From contig JAPPFL010000032.1 in NCBI GenBank assembly GCA_028823855.1, positions 62,001 through 126,000 on the forward strand: 64,000 bases of DNA, given 5' to 3'. The translations under genes were made by a program, and so were the position numbers. The stretch comes from Albidovulum sp. (GTDB lineage Bacteria; Pseudomonadota; Alphaproteobacteria; Rhodobacterales; Rhodobacteraceae). The notes beneath the pieces are model-generated. The model was not told where the DNA came from, made no database searches, and worked only from the letters and a program-made list of their open reading frames with translations. Shown here one piece after another: positions 8,697 through 17,241 of this stretch (the first letter of the stretch is position 1; each line of letters begins with the position of its first letter).

Positions 8697-9475
8697 TGTC
8701 GTCCTTTTTTCGGGTAAGCAATCTAAGCAAGTCGTTCGCCGGCGTTCCTGCCGTAGCCGATATTTCGTTTTCGATTGAACAAGGGGCGATCGTAGGGTTT
8801 GTTGGACCGAACGGTTCGGGAAAATCCACGACCGTGGATTGCTTGACCGGATTTCAAAGCGTCGATGAAGGCAGTTGGTCGCTGGAAGGAACGCCGCTTT
8901 CCGGGCTGCCTAGGAATATTATCGCTAGAAACGGGCTTTCCAGAACATTTCAGGCGGTTCAGGCATACGAACAGCTCAGCGTATTGGAAAACCTATTGGT
9001 TGCCAGGCAGGAATTCGAGTCCGTCGGATTTTTCAACAGCATCCTGCGAACTGCCAAATTGCGGCATTCGGAGAATGATTTGCTCGAACGCGCCGCGGAA
9101 CTGCTTGATGTCGTCGGCCTAACCCACTTGTCCGAATATCGGGTCGAATTCCTGTCCTATGGTCAGCGAAAGCTCCTTTCCATGGCGGGAGCGATGATAT
9201 CCAGGCCGAAAATCGTCTTTCTGGATGAGCCGGTAGCGGGCGTGAATCCGACTATGGTGGTACGCATTACGGAATTGCTGAGAAAGTTCAACAAGCTCGG
9301 CATCACGCTTGTCATTATCGACCACAACATGGAATTCATAATGGACATATGCAAGCGCGTAATCGTAGTCGAGGCGGGGTCGATAATTGCCGACGGTGAT
9401 CCTTCGCTGATCCGGACCGACCCGAAAGTACTGGAGTGCTATCTTGGCGAAGACGTTCCGGAGGGAGCAAATTAA
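8696..9475 (+). CDS. livG: ABC transporter ATP-binding protein, LivG type
   Basis: A 259-residue ATPase. The Walker A motif is GPNGSGKST, and the Walker B is KIVFLDEPVAGV followed by the switch histidine in VIIDHNMEF. The signature loop reads LSYGQRKLL, the usual LivG variant of LSGGQ. The C-terminal extension (IRTDPKVLECYLGE) is typical of the family. It directly follows livM with a one-base overlap and precedes livF with no gap. Confidence 0.93.
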   Translation: MSSFFRVSNLSKSFAGVPAVADISFSIEQGAIVGFVGPNGSGKSTTVDCLTGFQSVDEGSWSLEGTPLSGLPRNIIARNGLSRTFQAVQAYEQLSVLENLLVARQEFESVGFFNSILRTAKLRHSENDLLERAAELLDVVGLTHLSEYRVEFLSYGQRKLLSMAGAMISRPKIVFLDEPVAGVNPTMVVRITELLRKFNKLGITLVIIDHNMEFIMDICKRVIVVEAGSIIADGDPSLIRTDPKVLECYLGEDVPEGAN

Positions 9476-10213
9476 ATGGCCGCCACGCCCGTTTTGTCGA
9501 TTCAGAACTGGGCATGCGGGTACTTGGACGAGCCTATTGTCAAAGACTTTTCATTTGACCTCGAGCCCGGAAAGATTGCGTGCATCGTCGGTTCGAACGG
9601 GGCGGGCAAATCGACGCTTCTTCGAAGTTTGTTCGGCATGATCAAGCGGTTTTCCGGCGAACTCCGATTTTTCGACCAGCCGATCGAAAACATGCCCGCG
9701 CCGAGACGAATGGCAATGGGAATGTCGTTTGTCCCACAGGGTCGATGCAATTTTCCCTATCTCACGGTTGAAGAGAACATGGAACTAGCGACTTACACGC
9801 TGCCAAAGGCCGAAGCGGCCATCGCGGTACAGGCGCAGGTCGAGAAATTTGATATTCTCGAACGAAAATGGAAGGATCGTGCCAGCAATCTAAGCGGCGG
9901 CGAACAGCAGATTGTCGAAATGGCGATGGCGCTTGCCGTTAGCCCGCGACTTCTGCTAATCGATGAGCCGTCGCTCGGATTGTCGCCGAAAATGCGAACC
10001 GATGTATTCGCCAAGATAAAGAGCCTCGCGGACGACGACATTTCCGTAATCATGGTAGAGCAGAACGTCCGCGGCGGTCTAAACATCTCGGATGTTGCTG
10101 TGGTCATGGATCTAGGGAGGAAAATCATGGAAGGATCCGCTTCCGAAATCCTCAATGATCCGCGGATCAGTTCAGTTTTCCTTGGCGGCGCTCCTAAAGA
10201 GCAAGCCCCATGA
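9476..10213 (+). CDS. livF: ABC transporter ATP-binding protein, LivF type
   Basis: A 245-residue ATPase and partner of LivG. It has Walker A GSNGAGKSTLLR, the LivF-specific FVPQGRCNFPYLTVEENM stretch, the signature NLSGGEQQIVEMA and Walker B LLLIDEPSLGLSP with the switch loop IMVEQNV. The ATG follows the livG stop immediately. All core domains of a liv-type importer are therefore present and intact. Confidence 0.93.
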   Translation: MAATPVLSIQNWACGYLDEPIVKDFSFDLEPGKIACIVGSNGAGKSTLLRSLFGMIKRFSGELRFFDQPIENMPAPRRMAMGMSFVPQGRCNFPYLTVEENMELATYTLPKAEAAIAVQAQVEKFDILERKWKDRASNLSGGEQQIVEMAMALAVSPRLLLIDEPSLGLSPKMRTDVFAKIKSLADDDISVIMVEQNVRGGLNISDVAVVMDLGRKIMEGSASEILNDPRISSVFLGGAPKEQAP

Positions 10214-10268
10214 ATTGTTTCGCAGCTCGGCGCACCGAATGGCGTAGGCTCGGCATTGGGCTTCGGGC

Positions 10269-11240
10269 GTGAAGATTAATTGGGAAACGCCGTCGCGGCC
10301 GGGCAGCGTCGCCTATGGCGAAATCTCGTTCAGCAATTCAAGGCTGGAGAAGAGCAAATTCCCTGCGATCGAAATTTCGGGGAGTCTGCCGGGCCGGAAA
10401 TTGTGCGTAATGGCCGGTATCCATGTCAACGAGGCCTCCAGCATTGAAGCCGCTATAGAATTGCATCGAGTCGTCGATCCTAAAAGGATGCGCGGAAAAA
10501 TTTCGATTATTCCGATCGTCAATGTGTCGACGGTTCCGAATCGTACTGTCGAAACGCCAGAAGACGGGAAAAACCTCCACTGGCTCTTTCCCGGTTCTCC
10601 CGAGGGAAGCTATTCCGAATGCCTTGCCGACGCCCTGCTTAGCGAATGGGCCGTCGGCGCCGACGTTTTGCTGGATCTGCATGGCGGCGATAGGGGAGAA
10701 AATCTCTGCGACTACGTAGTATTTCAAAAGACCGAAGACGAAGTGTGGAACGACAAATGCCGTCGCCTCGCCGCGTGCTTCGACACAGAATTGGCGGTCG
10801 GGCTTTCGCCGAAAGGCCTTGAATCAACCGGTCGATGCTGCACCGGCCTTGCAGGCCAGCGTCGTATCGCCCTGGTTTGCGAGTCCGGCGCCAATGGAAT
10901 CCTCGACCGAAAGAATATTGAATGGCATCGCGAGGGCATCGTCAATGTTGCGCGGCATCTCGGCATTTACGATGACGGAGTCGACGCGAAAGAATACGCT
11001 CAAATATCGCTGGACGAATATGAATTCATTGCTTCTCCGCTGGACGGCATGATCTACCCAATCGTCGAAGCGGGGACCAGGATTGAGCGAGGCGACGTGT
11101 TTGCGGAAATTCGCGATTCCTATGGACGAAAGAAGACGTCAATTCGCGCCCGAGTTGGAGGTATTGTAATGATGCGCACTACGCTGCAGTTCGTCGAAAA
11201 AGCAGAAATTGTCGGATCAATAGCTTACTCGAGCCGTTAG
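10269..11240 (+). CDS. Succinylglutamate desuccinylase/aspartoacylase family zinc hydrolase
   Basis: A 323-residue member of the AstE/AspA carboxypeptidase-like family, which removes acyl groups from N-acyl amino acids. The zinc site is visible as HVNEASSIEAA (His and Glu ligands) and LLDLHGGDRGE (third His), with PIVNVSTVPNRT and EDGKNLHWLFPG as the substrate-side motifs. The C-terminal beta domain holds the usual ASPLDGMIYPIVEAGTRIERGD. Translation starts at GTG 10269. The gene follows livF by 56 bases on the same strand, so the importer and hydrolase probably share an operon and a substrate. The substrate is not known; an N-acylated amino acid is the natural guess. Confidence 0.82.
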   Translation: MKINWETPSRPGSVAYGEISFSNSRLEKSKFPAIEISGSLPGRKLCVMAGIHVNEASSIEAAIELHRVVDPKRMRGKISIIPIVNVSTVPNRTVETPEDGKNLHWLFPGSPEGSYSECLADALLSEWAVGADVLLDLHGGDRGENLCDYVVFQKTEDEVWNDKCRRLAACFDTELAVGLSPKGLESTGRCCTGLAGQRRIALVCESGANGILDRKNIEWHREGIVNVARHLGIYDDGVDAKEYAQISLDEYEFIASPLDGMIYPIVEAGTRIERGDVFAEIRDSYGRKKTSIRARVGGIVMMRTTLQFVEKAEIVGSIAYSSR

Positions 11241-12345
11241 GATCCGGAAATCGGACGTCCTCCGAAAAAAAGAGAAACGGTAATTCCGTGTTCTCCCGAT
11301 CATTTGCGCCAAGTGGGCGCTATAACCCCCCGCCGCCCTAGACGGATTTTTCCATTTCGAGTGGAGACGCCGGCGAGCGCAGCGACGACCGGTGCGAGGC
11401 ATGAGAATGTTTTGGGAGACATGGACCGAAAACGTGGCTTTCTGGTTCCTTGCCCCGCCCTGCTCCGAGTTCCTGGTCGAGACGCCCAAGCGGGCGCACA
11501 TCGTCGACAGGGAGATCGGGAAAGCTGGCGAGCGGTGGGTTGGCAGCAACCGGCGCTGGCGCGTCCTACCCGGCTTGCAGATTATGTCGAGGTCCTCGCG
11601 CGCATATGCTCTATGTTCGGGAACGTAGAAATGAGAAACTACCGCCCGGCACTTGCGTTCCGCAGCTTGGGGCGCAGGACAACCGCAGGAGCACCGCGCA
11701 CTAAACGGCCGGTTACGCAACTACCGCCAATTCCGAAGTTCGGATAGCCCTTTCGAATTCGCTACTTCCTGAGGAGCCAAGCGTTGCGGAGAGCTTTCAC
11801 CGGCCTTAGTTTTTTGGAGGCGGTATAAATCCATGTCAAGAACGGCACGGGGAAGCAAAGTCATTGTCCTCCCGTGATCGGACGCGAAGAAGAACGCGAC
11901 CTCGCGGGAAAGCATCTGCGAAAACCGTTCTGCAACACGGTTATACCGGCGTCCCGGCGGTTTTGATCGAGGCACAAGGCCGTCCTGGTATTGCATCCCT
12001 CCGGAGGAATTTCATCATCCAGTTTCTGAGCTATTGGCATGAGCCTGATCAAACGCGAGCAACGGAAAGCGGCGTCGGGAGATTGGAGCAGCAATATCTT
12101 CCGTCTTGAAGGGCAGATAGAGCAAATCCGGAAGATCGAACCGGATTTTGCCAAGGCAAGGGAAACGAGCCGGGATGCGCTCCGTCATGAAGAGATTCCT
12201 GTCGGGCGCGGAAGACCCGGCTCCTGAAACCACTTTGCCCCGGCCGCGTGCCTTGGCAGAAACGCAACCGGGGATTCCACTTGGCGAATCAGGCTTGTTT
12301 GGACCGAACGGCAAGCGTTGAAACAGGGCTGGAATCTAGAGTGCG
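11241..12345. other. 1.1-kb region without an intact gene, probably decayed
   Basis: Both strands have only short, interrupted frames. A frame at 11401-11625 (start MRMFWETWTENVAF) and one at 12039-12227 look faintly protein-like but match nothing I recognise. The next 330 bases hold a recognisable Abi-like remnant, so this stretch is best read as decayed accessory DNA. Confidence 0.4.
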
Positions 12346-12678
12346 ATGGACACTGACTTCGAAGCCATCTGTTCGCTTGAACGCTTCAAACGATACCTCG
12401 GATGGGCAGCGGAAGATCCCTTGCGAGCGCTTGAACTCTACGCCCTCGACAAGCAACATTCGTAGGCTCTGCACACTCGCCTTCTGTTTCCGGGTTTTCT
12501 TGCCGTCGCCGAAATGCGTAGTTCTCTGGCAAACAACACGGCGCCCCGTTGCGCAAATGGAAATTGGAATAGGCCTCAGACGCAAGGCCTTGCCCCGCCA
12601 TTGGCGCGAATCCCTACGCTCCGGAATCGCGTTGTCCAAGTCCGTACGGGTCTGCTACGGTATGTAGGAAAGATTTGA
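12346..12678 (+). pseudogene. Abi-family (abortive-infection-like) protein remnant
   Basis: From the ATG at 12346 the frame reads SLERFKRYLGWAAEDPLRAL then ELYALDKQHS. This resembles the start of Abi_2-type proteins, whose N-terminus usually reads like SxERLxxYLxxAxGDxxxALxLYxWN. A TAG at 12463-12465 interrupts it, after which the same frame continues with a shortened, degenerate tail to a TGA at 12676. The family is normally over 200 residues, so this copy is both interrupted and truncated. The identification rests on pattern memory, not a search. Confidence 0.42.
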
Positions 12679-12856
12679 TCGGGTGATTTCCGCCGGAGGG
12701 CTATTTGTCAGCGAAAACGGCAATTCAATCGTAAATTCTCGGTTTCGCGCGACTTGCGAACCACCATTGGTTTTGGGTCGAGCGACAACGGGCCCCGATG
12801 AAAAGTCGTTCGGTCGCAAGCGGCTAATTCGGCGGCGCGGTCCACATCATCGCGCA

Positions 12857-13873
12857 TCAGCCAATAGCGGTGCTTTCGACACCGATTTCGTAGCTCGTCG
12901 TCACCGGCTCGCCGGGAAGCAGCGTCAGGGCCGTCGGGTACCCGGATTTTGCGATTGGGTTCCCGGCGTAGCTTCCGACAGCCGGGCCAAGGTCGAATGC
13001 CGCGCGAACAGGTTCGATTCCAAGCGCAACGAATCGCCCGTTCCAAGGATAGAATGCCCTTCCGCGATTCGATATCCAAAGCAGCACCGAGGGAAAGAAC
13101 TTCGGACAAAAGCGGAGATGGGCGCGGTAGTCCTCATCTTCGTTCGTTAGCGTAGCGTGGCCGGAAACCCCGCAGACTTGAACAATTTCTTCTGTATCGA
13201 ACCCTAGCGGAAATCGGTCGAGTCGCGCAAAACCGTCCCGAGCGGGAACCTGTCGAATCGTTTCGAATTCGGCATCGGGAACTAGACGCGACTTTCCAGG
13301 TTCCACCGGCAGCGGAAAAACCCGGCCTACGTCGTACTTTCCTAGATCAAGCCGCGCTCGCTCCGGATTTTCGGGCAATCGAAACACCGGATGCAACGCA
13401 ATCGGCAACGCTACCGCGCGTCGCGCTTCTATCGTAAGCGAAATCTTAATCGTTGCTTCGCCGGGCAGTCCTTCGATCCGTCGCGCGAGGCGACGCACGG
13501 GATGGTCCTGCGGGTAGCTAATGGAAATCGCTATAGCGCCTTCGCATTCGTCCTCGACCCGCCATTCATAGTTTGAGCAGTAGCCGTGATATTCAGAGTC
13601 TACAGGATTCGCTTCGTCCGGGCGCCATCCTTCGGGAATGCCCTCCGGTGTATTCGGCGCACCAAACGGCACGCACGGCCATTCGCCGCGAAGACGCTTC
13701 ATCAGACCGGGCAGTTCCGCGTGCCGCGGGCTGGAATCGTCGGCCCAGGGCGCTACCGCAAAAGGCTGCACAATGCGCCGGTCCTCAAGAATGAAGCGCA
13801 CTGGAGCGAGCATTCCGCCCAGCAACTGGATCTCGGCCTCGCCTTTGTCCCACTTGATAATTCTGTCCGTCAT
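12857..13873 (-). CDS. Aldose 1-epimerase-like (galactose mutarotase fold) protein
   Basis: A 338-residue protein resembling aldose 1-epimerase-like sugar proteins. The N-terminus has LGGMLAPVRF and the stretch PFAVAPWADD, then LRGEWPCVPFG, YHGYCSNYEW, a conserved ALHPVFRLP histidine segment and WNGRFVALGIEPV near the C-terminus. The ATG at 13873 is chosen because GGAG lies ten bases upstream and the family similarity begins there; the open frame runs further upstream, into what looks like a GntR remnant. Members are thought to act on sugars or uronates, but no specific reaction can be given. An SDR gene lies upstream on the same strand, compatible with a small sugar-acid pathway. Confidence 0.7.
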   Translation of the reverse strand: MTDRIIKWDKGEAEIQLLGGMLAPVRFILEDRRIVQPFAVAPWADDSSPRHAELPGLMKRLRGEWPCVPFGAPNTPEGIPEGWRPDEANPVDSEYHGYCSNYEWRVEDECEGAIAISISYPQDHPVRRLARRIEGLPGEATIKISLTIEARRAVALPIALHPVFRLPENPERARLDLGKYDVGRVFPLPVEPGKSRLVPDAEFETIRQVPARDGFARLDRFPLGFDTEEIVQVCGVSGHATLTNEDEDYRAHLRFCPKFFPSVLLWISNRGRAFYPWNGRFVALGIEPVRAAFDLGPAVGSYAGNPIAKSGYPTALTLLPGEPVTTSYEIGVESTAIG

Positions 13874-13889
13874 GAGTCTCATACTCCGA

Positions 13890-14440
13890 ATTTCGGTAAA
13901 GGTAGCGCGGAAGCCCCGCATCCAATGCGAGAAATTGTCGAAAAAATGGGGCGCGCCCGCCGCAGTCTCGAATAGTCCCGCCGCAATGCGCCGCAAGCAG
14001 GCGCGAAACTTTTCTTTCCCCGCCTCCGCATCTCTTTTTCGGACATTCGTTACGATTTCCGCATGCCGATCGACGAGCGCCGGAAAATCATGGCATGCAT
14101 GGAATTCGGCACGGAGGGCGCGGTCAAGCCGCGATCTCGTTGACCGGAGGTTTTCCCGGCTTCCTTTCAGGCCACTCCGATCGCGATCTCGGCGGCGGAA
14201 ATTTTGATTCGAGTTGAAGAAACTGCCGGTTTCGCCAATCTCGAAGATTGTGCGCCGCAAGGTCAGCTCATTGCCGAGATCCGCCAATTTTATTTCGTGT
14301 GCGTTTTCCATCGCGCTGCGAAGGGTTCAAACTTCCAAAGCTTCCAGGACCGGCTAAGCGCTCGGGACCATTGGAGAGGATATCTTCGTTGCAATCGACA
14401 AGCTCTGGGAGAAAATTCGGACCGGCGATCGAGCCGAAAG
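13890..14440 (-). pseudogene. Possible GntR/FadR-type regulator remnant
   Basis: Open sequence upstream of the epimerase-like gene ends with HAEIVTNVRKRDAEAGKEKF then RACLRRI. This closely follows the closing helix of GntR FCD domains (eHxaIvxAvrxrDaexAxxxmxxHL). Further upstream the same strand gives VLEALEV, a stop, then TLRSAMENA, reminiscent of the first FCD helix. No helix-turn-helix can be read and a stop interrupts the frame, so a working regulator is unlikely. The call is tentative. Confidence 0.35.
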
Positions 14441-14496
14441 TCTCGAGTGCATCATGAGAAGGGCTGCAAGCGCGGCCACCGCGATACCGACCGGAT

Positions 14497-15270
14497 TCAT
14501 GCTTCGACTTTGCGCGGAGTCCCGGCAATCTGGCTCAGCAGCCCTCCGTCGACGCGCACAACTTCGCCGTTAACAAAGCTTGCCTTTCTGGACAGGAGGA
14601 ACAGCGCAACCTCGGCTATCTCTTCGGGACCAGCCACCCGGCCGAGAGGGTGCATCGCATTTAGCGTGCTCCAAACTTCGCTCGGATCATCCGCCAGTGA
14701 AACGGCCCAGTCGAGCATCGGTGTTTTAACCGCCCCGGGCGCAACCACGTTCGACCTTACGCCTTCAATCGCAAAGTCCATGGCAATCGATCGGGAAAGC
14801 CCCAGGAGACCGTGCTTGGATGCCGTATAGGCCGCGACATTCTGCTGCGACGCCAGGCTCTGGACCGACCCCATGAAAACAAGGCTGCCTCGGTTCTCGC
14901 GTATCGCCGGAAGCGCTGCTCTGGCTAGATTGAATGCTCCGGTCAGGTTGACTGAAATGACCTCGTTCCAGATCTCGTCCGAAGTGTTCTGCGCGGAGCC
15001 GTAGCGCTGAATTCCCGCATTGTGCGACAATCCGTCTAGAGTTCCGAAAGAATCAAGAGTCCTCGCTACGGCAGCCTCGCAGTCTTCGCCGCGCGCGACG
15101 TCTCCGATCAGGCGAAGCGCTCCCGGCCTATCCGCAAACGCATCTTCAACTTCGTCGGATTGATCAAAGCATGCCACTTGGACTCCTTGATCAAGCGCCC
15201 TTTCTGCTATCGCGCGCCCGATCCCGCTCGCGGCGCCCGACACAAGAATTGTCGTCGGCGATTCGTTCAT
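14497..15270 (-). CDS. Short-chain dehydrogenase/reductase (SDR)
   Basis: A 257-residue classical SDR. It has the cofactor motif SGAASGIGRAI, the acidic residue after the second strand (CFDQSD, favouring NAD), HNAG, and the catalytic serine with YTASK. The C-terminus ends with VNGEVVRVDGG. Starts at 15300 or 15291 would add up to ten residues; the Met at 15270 is favoured because the family's first strand follows at once. It lies upstream of the epimerase-like gene on the same strand, separated by the regulator remnant. The substrate is unknown; a sugar or sugar acid is plausible. Confidence 0.85.
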   Translation of the reverse strand: MNESPTTILVSGAASGIGRAIAERALDQGVQVACFDQSDEVEDAFADRPGALRLIGDVARGEDCEAAVARTLDSFGTLDGLSHNAGIQRYGSAQNTSDEIWNEVISVNLTGAFNLARAALPAIRENRGSLVFMGSVQSLASQQNVAAYTASKHGLLGLSRSIAMDFAIEGVRSNVVAPGAVKTPMLDWAVSLADDPSEVWSTLNAMHPLGRVAGPEEIAEVALFLLSRKASFVNGEVVRVDGGLLSQIAGTPRKVEA

Positions 15271-15640
15271 ACCGGCTATTCTTTCTGTCATGCTAATCAT
15301 AAGGCAAGCGAAAATTTATGTTTCCAACTGTTCAGGCAAGCGGATTCGGTCAATGCGCCCTAGCCGATTTTACGAAGCGATATAGAGTTGGAAATCCAGG
15401 GCATTAGGCGAAAGAACCAGGACGGGGCCGCGATAAAATTCTTTTAATCTCTTGATAAATCAAAGGCTACGCACGCGAACACGCGGTCTTTAGCCGATTG
15501 TCCGCGCATTGGCGCATCCGTACGACTCGTGCGGCGCTCGGGACAATCAGTATAGGTTCGCAAGCAACCGTTGGAAAATTCGCGATACTTTTTGGTCGAA
15601 ATGCGGTAGAACTCGGGACTTTGCGATCCAGGCTTCAATA
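15271..15640. other. Divergent promoter region between SDR and hydrolase genes
   Basis: 370 bases between two divergent genes. It is AT-rich around 15420-15470 (for example TAAAATTCTTTTAATC) and probably holds both promoters. No gene, repeat or RNA family was recognised. Confidence 0.4.
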
Positions 15641-16672
15641 ATGCGGCAAAATTCCACGCTAAAATCCGATCCGAATGTTCGTGTTCAGCTTACGGTTGAT
15701 CTGGACAAGCCCGGCCTCCAAACCGGCGATATCATGCTCCGCTGGTCCGACAATCTATGTCCGCTTGGCTATCATTCTTCGCCGGTCATAAAGCTGGGCC
15801 ACAATTCGCATCCTTCGATCTTGATGATTGGTGGAGTGCACGGCGACGAATTCGAAGGCCCGGCCGCGCTTATGCAGCTTGCTCGGTCGCTAAGACAGGA
15901 AGAATTGTCAGGACGTATCATAATTTTGCCCGCCTGCAATCGTCCCGCGATTTCCGCATCGTCGCGTGTTTCGCCGCTAGACGGCGAAAACTTGAACAGA
16001 GCATTTCCCGGCAACCCAAGCGGCGGCCCGACGGCGATGCTAGCGCACTTCTTGGAAACTTCGCTTATTCCAATGTGCGATGCGGTCATCGATTTGCATT
16101 CGGGAGGCAAGGCATCAGTTTTTCAACCATGTACGCTGGTCACGCAAACAGAATCGACAGAATTGTTCCGGCGCAACCTGGACCTCGCTTATGCATTCGG
16201 CTTGCCATTGATCTGGCTGCTCGGCGACTTCAATGACGCGCGGTCGATGAATACCGCGGCAGCGCGAAACGCGATACCAATGATCGCCGCCGAACTAGGA
16301 GGCGGCGGCGGAGTCGACCCGACCATAGTCGAACAAGCAACGACCGGGCTCAAGCGGTGCCTAGCTAAATTGGGTATTCTTGAACAAAGGCAAAAGCATG
16401 CTCAAATGAACAATCCTTTGGCAGTAGAAATTAACGACGCCCGCCAAAACTTGTATTCGTCCGGACGCGGGTTATTTCAGCGAAAATTCCAGGCGGGAGA
16501 ATTCGTGGAAGAAAAGCAGTGCGCCGGAATCCTTCATTATCTGGACGAGCCCGAACGTCCGTCCGCCGAAATACTTTTTCCAAAAGCGGGTTTCGTGCTG
16601 GCGCATACGAATCGCGGCATGGTGACGCGAGGCGACCTGTTGGCGCTCGTTGCCAGCGTTGCCGCCCTATAG
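15641..16672 (+). CDS. Succinylglutamate desuccinylase/aspartoacylase family hydrolase (DoeB-like)
   Basis: A 343-residue zinc deacylase, the second AstE/AspA homolog in the window. It has the strong motif GGVHGDEFEGPAAL (His and Glu zinc ligands), ILPACNRPAISA, SPLDGENLNRAFPG and AVIDLHSGGKAS (third zinc ligand). The combination resembles DoeB-type N-acetyl-diaminobutyrate deacetylases of ectoine breakdown. No other ectoine genes are present, so this function is only suggested by motif likeness. The ATG at 15641 is preferred to an upstream frame that lacks family similarity. It faces soxG with 30 bases between stops. Confidence 0.82.
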   Translation: MRQNSTLKSDPNVRVQLTVDLDKPGLQTGDIMLRWSDNLCPLGYHSSPVIKLGHNSHPSILMIGGVHGDEFEGPAALMQLARSLRQEELSGRIIILPACNRPAISASSRVSPLDGENLNRAFPGNPSGGPTAMLAHFLETSLIPMCDAVIDLHSGGKASVFQPCTLVTQTESTELFRRNLDLAYAFGLPLIWLLGDFNDARSMNTAAARNAIPMIAAELGGGGGVDPTIVEQATTGLKRCLAKLGILEQRQKHAQMNNPLAVEINDARQNLYSSGRGLFQRKFQAGEFVEEKQCAGILHYLDEPERPSAEILFPKAGFVLAHTNRGMVTRGDLLALVASVAAL

Positions 16673-16701
16673 CGTTGTTTGGCCTACTGAAATTTTCGCC
16701 G

Positions 16702-17241
16702 TTATGATAAGATTCGCAGCAGGCAGTTCGAAATCATGTCTCGGTAGCTCCGGTCGAACGCCAATTCAAATCCGCGGCTGCCGTCGGCTTTCCTGGACAC
16801 CAGCGCCTTGATGCCGAATGCCTCCGTGAATGTTGCGCCATTGGCAGGGAATGACGAAGGATGGATGTCTAGCGAAGTGATGATCGCCATGATGTCTTCT
16901 GCCTGGCTCCCGGAGATTTCAAAGAATGCGAGCATGTCTGAAACTAGAACGATGCTTATGTCGTCGGGAGCGCTATCCGGTCGCATGGCTGCGAGCAATT
17001 CGGCTTCCCGTTTCAGGTTGGCGCGCATCAGCCAGTGATCCGGTCCCAAATAATAAACTGTATGCGACACTTGATAATTGAAAGTGTTCGGTGATTCCGG
17101 AAAGCTCGAAGCCAAATCGCTCAAGTACAATCGAATGTCCTCTTTGCGGCCCTTGATGTCGAATAGAGCCTGCAATTCCAGCGTTTTCAGGGAAGCGTCG
17201 TAGGGCAATTCAGCTCCTGAGCCTTTGACCTTCGGAGTCAT
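16702..17241 (-). CDS. soxG: Sarcosine oxidase gamma subunit
   Basis: A protein of about 179 residues matching the small gamma subunit of heterotetrameric sarcosine oxidase, related to the first half of T-proteins of glycine cleavage. Marks include the LGPDHWLMRA region and a C-terminal half with ISIVLVSDMLAFFEISG. It starts inside the end of soxA (32-base overlap) at MTPKVKG and is the last gene of the soxBDAG unit. Gamma subunits diverge quickly, so the identity relies largely on position, and here position is decisive. Confidence 0.85.
   Translation of the reverse strand: MTPKVKGSGAELPYDASLKTLELQALFDIKGRKEDIRLYLSDLASSFPESPNTFNYQVSHTVYYLGPDHWLMRANLKREAELLAAMRPDSAPDDISIVLVSDMLAFFEISGSQAEDIMAIITSLDIHPSSFPANGATFTEAFGIKALVSRKADGSRGFELAFDRSYRDMISNCLLRILS

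Noticed and set aside
11304-11747. Plus-strand frame of 147 codons after the liv operon
   Set aside because: It is Arg/Pro-rich with no motif, and neighbouring frames look equally plausible. No evidence of a real gene.
12708-13155. Overlapping open frames on both strands at the end of the epimerase-like gene
   Set aside because: Only the epimerase frame shows family motifs; the others are Arg-rich shadows.
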